DNA of 64,000 nt, from assembly GCA_003344405.1 (NCBI GenBank), contig NOWV01000033.1, positions 186,001 to 250,000 on the forward strand. Reading direction: 5' to 3'. Every line of letters starts with the position of its first letter. Position 1 is the first letter of the stretch. Position numbers and translations under genes: made by a program. The notes under the pieces were generated by a model that saw only the letters and a list, made by a program, of their open reading frames with translations, made no database searches and was not told the origin of the DNA. The DNA comes from Trichoplax sp. H2 (Eukaryota > Placozoa > Uniplacotomia > Trichoplacea). Shown in pieces: positions 30,969 to 43,012 of the stretch.

Positions 30969-33900
30969 CTAATTGATACCACCCATACAAATATATTTTT
31001 TATCTAAAAATTCGTCCAGTGCATACTTCGACCCTTCACGGCCAAGACCAGATTCCTTAACTCCTCCAAAAGGAGCGTATTCCGTAGTAAGCAGACCTGT
31101 ATTCACTCCCACCATACCAACTTCTAATGCCTCAGCCACTCTCCAGATCTGATTCAAATCGTTAGAGTAAAAATAGCCTGGAAGGAATAAAGTTATGTTA
31201 TAAGCTATTGCCGCCGTGTTGTATTAGTGATTATCATCAAAGGTTATATATGAGTATACTTAGAATACCTGCTAAGCCAACATTCGTAGCATTTGCTAAA
31301 GTGATCACATCTTCCTCACTAGTAAACCTGTATGCAAGTAGTAAATGAATTACGAGATTATGCAGATTGCAGTTAAAGCCAAAGAGGAGTCTTAACGCTA
31401 TAATAGCTCCAAATATTTCCGTAAGTACTTAAACAATGGAGCCAGAGGGCCAAAAGTTTCCTCCTGAGCTACTGCCATATCGCTTGTAACACCAGTAATT
31501 AACGTCGGCTCAAAGAATCGACCGCCTAAGGAGTGCTTCTTACCACCAGTAACAATTGTTGCTCCACGCGATACTGCATCACTGATATGCCTTTCAACCT
31601 GTTACAGTAGCAAGTTTTAAAAGTTGAGAGATAAACTTTACAAGAATTATCTCTCGTGGTATTACCTTAGCAAAAGCTTTTTCTGTAATGAGAGGGCCTT
31701 GAGTGATACCTTCCTCAAATCCTGAACCAACTTTAAGATCTCTCTTCATAGCGGCAACAAGTTTCTCACAAAATTTATCGTGAACCGAAGCATGAACAAA
31801 AATTCTATTGGCGCAAATGCATGTCTATGGTATATCCGAAGGAATCAATCGCTTTTAGACAAGTAGAATCATGTTACGCGTATACTGTAGTGCCATTGCG
31901 ATAACCATACTTAACTTTCACAGATAAGTAAACTATTGTACATCATATAAGGCGTTAAGCAAAGTAAACGACAGAAAACATTGAAGGATTTAGATAAACC
32001 TATCATAATTGATTAATTAACGAACCTGACCAGTATTCCTAAATTTAGAAGCAATGCAGCCTTTTACCGCATTATCTATATCAGCCGATTCAAAAACTAT
32101 AAACGGAGCATTTCCACCTAATTCCATCGATACGTGTTTACAAGTTTGGGCACACTGTTCCATCAATAACTGTTTGAACAATTAGATACAAGTAACATTA
32201 GTATTTGCGAAAGATATTTACAATGGCATAGGGAAATTTTTGATCCCAGCTTCATGTTAACTAGTATTGTAGAGCATTACCAAACGACCTATACAAATCT
32301 ATCTGGATGATGATAGTATAAGGGCTCTTAATAGCAATAGAACATGATTCCATAAGTGCCCTAATGGACTTTGTCTATTGCAAGTACTGACGACTAAAAT
32401 TTAATCTCACGCAAAATTTATGATAAAATATACTTATGGATAGTGATAGATTTTACTAATCCCGACCTTGCCAATTGCAGTAGATCCAGTAAATGATAGC
32501 TTTCTGATCAAAGGATTGTCTATTAAAGCTTTAACATTACGTGGAGTGGATTTTGCACTGCTTGTTATGACATTGAATACACCAGGTGGGAATTCTGCCT
32601 TTTCAGCTAGCTAGTAAACAATCAAACAACAGAAAATTGAAATCGGTTCGATATCTTATCAGCTTTTTAACTTATAATAGAAATTTACGTATATACATTA
32701 TATCATACAAACCGCGGCTAATGCCAACGCACAAAATGGTGTATACTCCGAAGGCTTGACCAACGTTGTACAACCTGCAGCCAGGGCTGCACTAGCTTTT
32801 CGGGTAATCATATTAATAGGGAAATTCCACTATAAATAAATTATAAAAATTATCATTTAGCATGAAGAAATAATACCGTACGTTAATTAAGTCTGTAGTG
32901 CGAATAGAAGAAAATTGTAATATTGTCATGTAACATGCAGAAGTAATACGGTACATTATTAACTAAATTTGCACAGCTACTAGAAGTTAACTCAATTCTT
33001 TAACTACGCGTATGATGCTTAACATTAAAATTGTTATTGAATAAGCTAACGCTATCCAAGAATAGAGGAAATATTTCTTAATAGGCTTTTTACTTGCTAA
33101 AGCACAATTATAGATTTTAGCCCTAAGCCATTACAAAATAGTTTCCAGATAATAACTTACTGGTGTTATGAGTGCTGATACACCAACTGGTTGCTTTATA
33201 ACCAGTAAACGGTGATCTTGTGCATGACTAGGTAATACATCGCCATGGATTCTATTGGCCTCTTCAGCGCTCCATTGAACGTAATTAATGGCTAAGGCTA
33301 CTTCACCTTTAGCTTCGGCTAACGGCTTGCCCTAGAGATTAGTGCATTGATTGTAAATTTGAAAACTATACCTATTAGATCAATTCTTAGCTAGACTTGT
33401 AGCCATCACTTCGACCGATATCTTGAAGAACTACTCATATCATATTTAACCGTAATCTGGTATATTATTAAATTTTTCCCGCTATCCTTAAACTTATGAA
33501 TAAATATTAATTTATATGCTAACAGTACTGTTTTACTCTTATTGCAAAGATTTCATAAAGCAACCCAGCTAGCTAAAATTTCGAACTACTGTAATGTGAA
33601 TATCAACTCACAACCCAATTGATCAACCTATGGTATTATTGAACTCGTCTACTATCCTGCTTGACGCTGCACAAACTCGAAATCATTTAATTTAAATTAT
33701 TACCAACCTCTTCTAGAGTGATAATGGCCGCTAGATCGTCACGATATTCGGATAATAACTCGCTCCAACGTCTGATGATACGCGATCGTTCCTAAATAAA
33801 TCAATGGAATGGCTCAATCTACCCATCAAGAACAACAACTCAAATAATGCATCGATCGACAATTAAATCAGTAATCTATCAGGACATTGCTTTCTATAGC

Positions 33901-34278
33901 CAAGTCCGCTAACGATAACCGACTGAATAGTGCAAATCAAAATTGACATCATCAATTCGTCAGTAAACGTTTGAGAAAATTGTTCCTCTGGGGCTTAAAT
34001 CATTGGATACATGTATGCCACTCTTACCATGTATTAAGACTTACTCTGTAAGACACTTTCCGCCATGTAAGGAATGCATTATTTGCAACATTGACGGCAT
34101 TCTTTAAATCTTCTTCTGCCAAATCAGGTACTTCACCTATTAGCTCATCGTTTGCAGGGTTGTATACTTTAAAGGTTTGTTTGAGGTTAGAAGTAATCCA
34201 TCGTCCTCCGATGTAGCATTCACTTCGTAAAAACTGGCTCACAGATTTGATAACTGATGATGGACTTACTTTCTCCAT
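30969..34278 (-). CDS. Succinate-semialdehyde dehydrogenase, copy 1 (10 exons)
   Basis: Exons in order: 34045-34278, 33708-33791, 33161-33331, 32713-32829, 32467-32610, 32026-32169, 31666-31824, 31429-31598, 31269-31327, 30969-31177. They give 496 codons plus TAG. The enzyme (ALDH5 family) oxidises succinate semialdehyde to succinate with NAD, the last step of the GABA shunt. Visible ALDH motifs: WNFP, MITRK, GSTAIGK for nucleotide binding, MELGG with general-base Glu266, FRNTGQTCIC with nucleophile Cys300 and the second Cys302 that forms the redox disulfide in animal SSADH, EETFGP and [16 protein letters not shown]. The substrate-binding Arg of ITRK and of KFRNTGQ and the Ser of KESG are kept, which supports SSADH rather than a generic ALDH. 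The N-terminus is short with few basic residues; mitochondrial import is possible but not clear. Confidence 0.95.
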
Positions 34279-36493
34279 ACTATACAGTCTACATGGGAGG
34301 AGCAGATATAGTTTAAGGCATGGCAGTCAATCAGTAAAATGGCAATGTAAGGTAGCTAAATTAAGATCGCTTGCACGACATTTGCCTTAAATTAGCACAC
34401 ATTTGCAGCACTTTCAAGGCGATAGTTAAACTATCACCGTAGTATTAACTGCTTGCTTTCTATCTTCTTCTTAACGAATTACAGTAATCATGACTATCTA
34501 CGGTATAAATTGTCTGATTTTAGTTACCTCTAAATTGAAGGTTCCAAGAGAGAACAGCTGATAATCTAACATAACAAACCCACACAAACTTAGCAAAGTT
34601 CAGTAGAATACAATATTGTAATTACTGTACAAATGAAATCTACCGTCATACTGTGTGCAGCAATAGCAATCCCTGAGGATAGGATGACGAGGGATACTGC
34701 AGTACTGGATCACAGCAGTCCAGCACTATGCAGTATCCTCATTATACTGTAAACTGCAATACTAGTGCCGTTATAGAGAGCATGCGAAGATCCTGAATAC
34801 ATACATATTTTAATATCATTGAATAATTAATTAATTACTGGACTTCTTACTTTTATTACCAGCCTGAGTAAATGATAACGATATCATTTAATGTCTGATT
34901 TTGATATCGAGCACCAAGTACTGTGCTAGAACATACAGTAAGTGCATGTATAACAACTAGTATGTGAGCACTGAACATTTTGAACATTTAGGGGAATGAG
35001 TGGGCTACAGTACACGTAAGGTGTTCTTAAATTACAGCATCAATTCATTAGTAATGAATTGATAATTTTTATATTTTTGGCAGGGCTTAATGTACTGTAC
35101 TTGTGAGGCTACCGTTTGAAAGCTATTCCATACTCATTGTTTATCAGTTATTGCTGCTTCTACTTAAGTATATGTGAATGAGAAGCGTGTACCTTTCCTA
35201 AATTCAATTTATTGTGATAATAGCCAAGCCAATATACAGTACACACGCTTCGATCAGGGACTATTGAGAGTAGTCCTTGCTTCGATCATGGATTACTAAT
35301 AGTAAAGTGCAGTAATAAGTAATACTCGACTAATAACCAATTTGATATCAGACGTATATGATTCGTATATAGACGGCTTATTGCACGGCCACAATATCAA
35401 GTCTTGTCATTAATTAATCAATCAAAATATACTCTTCCATCAATCGTCAATGAGACATTCGCTGTTATTTCTGGCTACTCTTAAGTTAATTAAGAGCGAT
35501 AGGACCGATTTGGGCAGATAGTTGTAAACTTGTAATGTCCATGTGTGATAATAACTTACTCTTGCTGCAGTAATAACAGGTTGAGAAAGTACAGCACACT
35601 CTTCGCTTGCATTTGCATGATGTCATTTTCATGTTTAAGCTACTTTTGATTCCAATAGCATCGCAGACTCTAGCCATGCTTTATAATCATCTCTATCATT
35701 AATCATTGTTTAATACTGGATATGATGCGATACGCTAGCGATCTACTCCGTACAATTATTTACTGCACTCTTTGCTGTGGCTAACAGATAGATAAACTAG
35801 GGCGAAGAGGGATTTTAAAGGCTCTACGAGCATGTACTGTGCAAGCTATAAAATTGACCTTCATCATCTCTATTGTAAAATACGCATACAGTCATTGACC
35901 ACCTTACTAAAAATTTTAGTATTTTAATAGTCTGCGATACAGTATTCATCACGAGCACTAGGTGAACAAAAATTTGAGGGAAAATTAATCGTCTCCGACG
36001 TAAAACTCAATCAATCATTGCTATATAATCATCTTTTAATAGAACCATTGAACTGCAGTGATTACATAGAATACAGAAACATATGACATGTAGGTCTATA
36101 TATATTTAGTTTAATAAATCGGCTTACACTAGTAATTATAATTATCACAATATCGATAGTAGCGTACCTAATTAGAGCATACAACTTAAGAATACTTTAA
36201 TCACTTAACGCCGAACCACCCTTAAGTTAACTATTTCTTTCGGTAAATATTATTTCATTTCAAATCGTTATCGATATTAATCGTTACACATATGCCAATT
36301 ATTAATAATGCTAATTTATTAAACCAAATATATAACGAGTACGCATTTGCTCTTGAAGATCTACTGCACATAATTTTTGCAAACATCGTGTAAGAGCGTC
36401 GCATCGTTGTGTTAAGCAACAAAATTTTGTCAGTTCTTCAAAGTAAATGCCAAATATTGGAAAGGACATATTCAACATTAGCTAATGAATGAA
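34279..36493. other. Intergenic between the two SSADH copies
   Basis: No recognisable exon. It includes the SSADH-1 promoter region (right of 34278) and the SSADH-2 3' end; TTTATT at 36315-36320 reads AATAAA on the minus strand about 175 bp past the SSADH-2 stop. A mild CAGTA/TACTG-rich stretch lies at about 34620-34760, much weaker than the islands near the divergent genes. A small direct repeat, GCTTCGATCAGGGACTA and GCTTCGATCATGGATTA, lies near 35250-35290. Confidence 0.5.
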
Positions 36494-39400
36494 TTAATTA
36501 ATTCCACCCATGCAGACATACTTTTTATTTAAAAACTCTTCCAAAGCGTATCGTGAACCTTCACGACCAAGGCCAGATTCCTTTACTCCTCCAAATGGAG
36601 CAAATTCTGTAGTAAGTAGGCCTGAATTTACCCCAACCATGCCAACCTCCAGAGCTTCAGCTACACGCCATATCTGACATATATCACGGGAGTAAAAATA
36701 GCCTAACCAAATAAAAAGCTACATTGTACTCATTGCTAATACATAAATATTGGTTCGAAGTGGTATGAAACCTCCTAATTAAATTACAAATTTATTTATA
36801 ACAAGACCTGCTAAGCCAACTTTTGTATTATTTGCAATATCGACTACTTCGTCTTCATTTTTAAATCTATTGCGAATAATCAACGAAAAATCAGTACTTG
36901 ATAATTATGATTTTAATAATTGAATCGCTTTTACATATTTTATTGTACAAATAAATTGTAGAACTTAACGAATAACAATAGAGAATGTTTTCCAGTATTA
37001 GCGGCTATTGTTTGAGTTAAGTAGTCAGGATAGCATAAAAATAATAATGTAAACGGGTTTCTCCGGCAGATTACCTAAATACTGGTGCTACAGGACCAAA
37101 TGTCTCTTCAGAAGCGAACGCCATATCGACTGTAGCACCGGTTAGTAAAGTCGGTTCGAAAAATTGGCCACCTAAAGGGTGCTTCGTTCCTCCTGTTACA
37201 ACCGTAGCGCCACGAGATACAGCATCTGCAACATGCCTTTCAACCTAACAGTTGGAAAACCAACACTTTACGGTTACCCTGGTTTTTATTACGTAATAAT
37301 TTCATCATCTTTATAACGTTAATCGTACCTTAGCAATAGCTTTCTCTGTTATCAATGGACCTTGTGTAACACCTTCTTCAAAGCCAGGACCCACCTTAAG
37401 GGTAGTTCTCATGGCAGCGGCAAGTTTTGCGCAAAACTCATCATGAACGGAATCATGAACGAAAATTCTGTTGGCACAGACGCAAGTCTGGAAATAGACA
37501 TAATAGTAACCAATTTTCCATCACAATATAGTATGATTAAATATAAAAAATGGTTCCCTGACGAAAGTACTAAAGTAAGAAATTGTTGTAACGATCTGTT
37601 ATATCTAGCTAACCTGGCCAGTATTTCGAAATTTAGAGTCAATGCATCCTTTCACAGCTGCATCTATATCGGCAGACTCAAATACTATAAATGAAGCATT
37701 TCCGCCTAATTCCATCGATACACGTTTACAAGTGCGAGCACATTGTTCCATTAACAGCTATTTCAAAATATAAAAAGCGAATACCCTTTGATTTTACAGT
37801 CTTAATATCGATAACGATATAAAAAGGTGAATTGACGTTTCGACAATGTTGCACTGCAATCGTACAGTTTAGTTACTATCAATAAATTACAAACTGATAA
37901 AAGAATTTTTAAACGATGATTTTACATATACGAATATAATAATGAGCCTGACCTTGCCGATTGCAGTTGATCCAGTAAATGATAATTTTCTAACTAACGG
38001 GTTGTCTAAAAGAAGTTTGACATTATGTGGAGTCGATCTTTCACCAAAAGTTATCACATTAAATACCCCTGGAGGAAAGCCAGCTTCTTCAGCAAGCTGA
38101 ATGAATACAAAAAATAATAATATTAAACGACAAACGTAACTATAATACAAAATTTAAACTACTATTTCCCATTATTATACTTTTGATTATCACCTACATC
38201 AGCTAACGCTAAGGCAGATAGTGGTGTATATTCTGAAGGTTTGATAATAGCTGTACAGCCAGCAGCCAGGGCCGCACCGGCTTTCCGGGCGATCATGTTG
38301 ACAGGAAAGTTCCACTAATATATTTATCAAAAAAGATATGGAAAACTAAGTTGATACTCAACGGAAAATTTACTTCTAATCTATTATCATAAGATATCAA
38401 AAAATGTGATAAATTGGATTCATATATTGCATCAATGCTGTTAGCAAGGACGATGCTACGTACTCGATATAAGAATACGAGTATCTAAGGATAACGCTGC
38501 TAAGATGTTAGATTTGATACAATGCGATGTAGAAGTAAAATTATGCGGTGATTAATATCATCACGGTGCAAGCAGCTATGCATTCTTACCGGTGTGATCA
38601 GTGCAGCAACACCGACAGGCTGTTTTAAAACAAGTAAACGATGATCGTCAGCATGGTTAGGCAAAACATCACCATGAATTCTTTTCGCTTCCTCAGCAAA
38701 CCACTGAATATAGGTAGCTGCCAACGTCACTTCCCCTTTAGCGTCCATCAATGGCTTTCCCTAAATAAAATTTGCATAATTGTTATCAATCTTCTCGGCT
38801 AAATGAACTCATACGTTACGACTACAAGATGGCACTAAGACACCTCCAAGGATTAAGTACTGTAAGCAGGTGATAAGGTTGGATCATTTGCCAATCAATC
38901 AAGCTACCAAGTATCAACTGTCGTCAATAGTAATGTGAATGTTGTCAAGTTGTAAAGTAATCTAGAGTAAATGATTTCGAGTGATTGATTCATTTTGTGC
39001 ATCTGCTGAGCATTGGGCATTGCAAGTGCTGCAGATACTACTTGCAGGCTCAAGAGATCAAGGCATCTACAACTTGAAAATGGGGTACTGTATACTGTAA
39101 CTGTATATATTCATTCGTAAAGATTTTACTGCAAAAGTTAATGCTTTCTAATGGACTAGCCCGAATTTCGGATCCTATTTGCTATTCACTGCTTTTCATG
39201 GCAAATATTTGCATACAAACCTGTTCTGTGGTTACGATAGCAGCCAAATCATCTCGATTTTTCAACAATAGCTCTCCCCATCGACTGACAATTCCCGATC
39301 GGTTCTAAAAGTGAAATAATCAAGTTACAGTATTTACTATTTAGTATGCCAGCATGTAAAATAATTAATCTAATTTCCAATGAATAGGCAGTGCTGTACG

Positions 39401-40341
39401 CCGCTGTTCTACTTTTTGAAATTAAATGAAATGATTCAGGGACTTTTACGAGAGAAAAAGTTCTCTTAGAAATCCTTGAATAATTGCAGGTTAGATAAAA
39501 TGAGTACGCCATGAAAGCATTCAAGAATATTGTTCTTAAAAATTTACATCTGTGCACGTGAATGTTAGAGATAATAATAAAGTTATCGTATAAATTTTGA
39601 TAATTACTATGGTATCGCAAGCAATTCCATCCTACAAACTAGTGATAACATGATCTGTAAAATGAATGAATAGATAGCGATCGGAATGTACGTGGAATAG
39701 GCGAGTACAACTTTATTCGGTACAGTATGCAACTTATCGTTTGTATAATTCATAGTTGCATACCCAAAAAATGGAAAAAAATGTCTACTTTGGAGAAGCT
39801 AAAGTGCTTTGAAGAAACAATAACCACAGTAAAGCACTTGAGACATGAAATTTTATAGTTGAATTAGGCGTTTAACTGTAAATTTTATATTATTTTATCA
39901 CAGGCAGAGGACAAACTGCTGTTCAGTAAAGCAACATTGTCTATCAATCCAATCCGATTCTAGCATTCGCATCAACCAGAAAAGGTAGCCACTGTCGAAT
40001 TTACATGTTGAAAAGTAGGACACTACCCATTTTGCAGTTTTGAAATAGAATATTACTAGTTAAAAGCAAGTTGCTGACTAATCACTGTTCTACTGTAGTA
40101 CCTTATAAGACAATTTACGCCATTGATGAAAAGATTGATGTGCTGAATCCACCACTTGAGCAACATCTTCTTCAGCCATATCAGCTACTTCAGCAACAGC
40201 TTCGCCATTTGCTGGATTGTAGACGGTATAAACTTGTTTATTAGCTGATGCAACCCATTGTCCTCCGATGTAGCTTTTATTTCGTAGGAGACTACTGGCT
40301 GATCGAGTAATCAACGATTCAGCTAATTTTACCTTGGACAT
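36494..40341 (-). CDS. Succinate-semialdehyde dehydrogenase, copy 2 (10 exons)
   Basis: Exons in order: 40102-40341, 39221-39304, 38590-38760, 38198-38314, 37953-38096, 37614-37757, 37329-37487, 37075-37244, 36808-36866, 36494-36702. They give 498 codons plus TAA. Every exon except the first has the same length as in copy 1, and all splice phases agree, so the pair is a tandem duplication of a complete gene. Catalytic Glu268, Cys302 and redox partner Cys304 (QTCVC), WNFP, the Arg residues and [14 protein letters not shown] are all present. One oddity is MELGGNASF: Ser274 replaces the nearly invariant Pro of this ALDH motif, which copy 1 keeps. The N-terminus [20 protein letters not shown] is basic and rich in Ser and Leu, so it resembles a mitochondrial presequence more than copy 1's. 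Its start faces PPP4R2 across 2.7 kb. Confidence 0.95.
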
Positions 40342-43012
40342 TGGTAAGCTTACAAGTAGGGTGGGGGAAGGGGGAAATGTTGACTAGAAGCTTGTATCGT
40401 AGTCGATCTTTCAGCAAAAACTGATAAATGATGCCGGCAGAATGATTTTACTCGGCTCTTGCTGGCCTTTTTATACTCTACTTGTGAGTTAGTAACGACA
40501 CTGCAAGACGTACTTACAGTACTGTACTATATTATTTTTCCCGTGAAATCAGCACAATATTGTACAAGTGCAGAGACGACTGTCCATCACTTGTTGACTC
40601 ACCAAGTTTAATTAATTAATTCTAATTGCAATTATCAATTTATTCATTGTTCATTTACTATACTGTACGTGTTTATCTATTCATTTATTTATTTATAATA
40701 TAATTTTTTTTATATTATTCCATCCATTTTCGCTACTTTTTATAGCTGTAGTGGTAATACTGTACTACAGTGGAAGGCCTGGCGCTTTCACTCTGTGATG
40801 TAGTACACTATGGATAGCCAATGGCCGTGATATTGAACTTCATGCTTGAACCGATGGCCGTGGATTGATCTACAGTAACTGTACTGTATTAAGAATAAAT
40901 AACCACAAATAATAATATTTGCATCATCGCAGATGTCATCTCAATTATTAGATTGGATACTTTAAAACAAAATAAAAGCTAACGAAAATATAGTGCACCA
41001 TCATTTACTCATCAGGAGGAAATTGTACAAACTAAAACAATCCTAGAACAGATAATTATATGCTAGCATATAGGGCTGTATGCTGTCTGCAGCGTAAGAT
41101 ATTGCATAAATTGATGACAGTATTCCATAGCTAATGTCATCTACCGAATAAACGATACTGTCTGAATCAGCCTTCTGAGTTGTGAATCTTGTTGTATGGT
41201 AGCCAGGCCTGTAGTTGCCTGTCTAAGTGCACGAAGACTTTTTTTTCATCTTCTTTTATTGATTTATGATTTTTAATTTCCGCAAAGAATGGGACTCTTG
41301 TTTTGATATTGTACTATGCGGTATACAGTATTTATCAATCGTTTATGCCATCGCCCAAAGGAGCGACAAATTAACAGCAAGTCCATTTTTACCGAGCCGT
41401 AGTGTGTTGTAAAGAGATTGCGTTTAACATTTCTACGCTTCCACCAAGTATAATCAGTAGTCCATGACCTCAAAGTATATATGTTACAGTATTCTACTCT
41501 ATCAGACATGATCCATCGCATCTTCGGGTTATATCAACAGTTACAGGCATGATCGTAATACGTGGCCCTCGTTCTAAAATAATCTTGGAACATTAACGTC
41601 ATTTGAGAAGCTTATTAAAACAATAAGTATGATACTATTATAGAATAGTTTATCATAAACAAACTAGCAGCAAACACGCTCACTCCATTTATAGAATCGG
41701 TGTATTAAAAACATTAAGTCCGATCTACATCGAACCATACTAAATTCATCACTAAGTAGGTAAGGATCGAACTGTTCACTGACTGAACCAGTCTCGTTTT
41801 GCAGTCTTACTAATGTACGAAAGAAGAGCTTTAAAACCGAATTCATTCATTCATTATATTTCCCTTTTCATTTATTTTTTAACCGCAACGCTAATAGAAA
41901 TGCATTAGTCATCACAGCATGCATATCGTATGCAATATTTAGGCAGTATCAACTAGTGTACCAAATTGTTTTTATGAACTATTGAGGCACGAAATTTCGG
42001 ACCCCCCTAATTTCTGCTACGATGAGTTCTGACTTCCAATGCAGTAATTTCAAGCCATCAGCAATGTAACTAACTTCCAATGACTGTAATTGAGCACCAG
42101 GATGGGAGCAGGAACTTTTAAGATTTTCTCTTCCAAGTGCTGGTAAGAATTCACTACAGTAGACATCCTACTCAATTTGGTACTTTCATTCATTACAGTA
42201 GCAAATGCATGCAATACTTCATTCATTCATCCATGACAACAGCCTGATCGAGGCGGGTCGACTAAAAATGGCGAGGGATGAGAAATGGTCGTTCATGTAG
42301 TTAAAATGCGAAGGCCGACTAATATTTACTGCTCATGTCAATTGTACAGTATCCTATGTTTGCAACGATACTGTCTACTATCGATGATTGTCCTCCAACA
42401 GGCACAGTGTACAGTACTCACTGTTACAGTACTGTATACTGTAATGATTCCTGTATCAGTACTGTACTGTACAGTACAGTATGTATCAGTACAGTACAGT
42501 ACGCGTGGAGAACTTCTTAGTACTGTAAGATTTCAGATTTGACATCATGTCTGTACAGTGTACTGTACAGTACTGTACTGTATAGTACAGTGTACAGTGT
42601 ACAGTACTCCACGATTTTCACTGTGCCCAAAGAAGAAGAACGAGGACGGGACTCTCAAACAACCCCTACAGTATAATACAGTACAAACAATTCAGCATAA
42701 AATTCGCAATATCAGCTTCAAATCTTTAGACTGTACACTGTACAGTACTGTACTATACCTACAGTGTACAGTACTGTACTGTACAATCTGTACTGACTTT
42801 TGCATAGCCAACTTTCTTTGATTAATCAGAAGTCTCCCCGTCTCGGTTGTCAGTGTACAAATAGCGATCCGGCGTTCACTGAAAACACTCTTGTCCTACA
42901 AAGGAAATAAAAAGACATCTTACTATCATTATTGGCAATCATTTCGTTGAAATTAACGGAGAGACTACTAACTACCTATCTATAGTAAAAACTGAAACAG
43001 AATAGTTTCATT
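40342..43012. promoter_or_regulatory. Divergent intergenic region between SSADH-2 (minus) and PPP4R2 (plus)
   Basis: No recognisable exon. Both promoters should lie here. The right part contains a TGTACAGTAC island like the one between GDI-B and NAA10. Small frames near 41.3-41.85 kb on the minus strand match nothing known to me. Confidence 0.5.
42340..42800. repeat. TGTACAGTAC palindromic-repeat island upstream of PPP4R2
   Basis: Two dense clusters, about 42390-42610 and 42725-42800, of overlapping TACTGTAC, GTACAGT and CAGTACTG words separated by ordinary sequence. The island ends about 210 bp before the PPP4R2 start codon. The words are the same as in the GDI-B/NAA10 island. Overlapping short frames here are repeat artefacts. 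Confidence 0.85.

Noticed and set aside
37362-37694. 110-codon plus-strand frame
   Set aside because: It is antisense to SSADH-2 exons 6 and 7, whose minus-strand translation is clearly ALDH.
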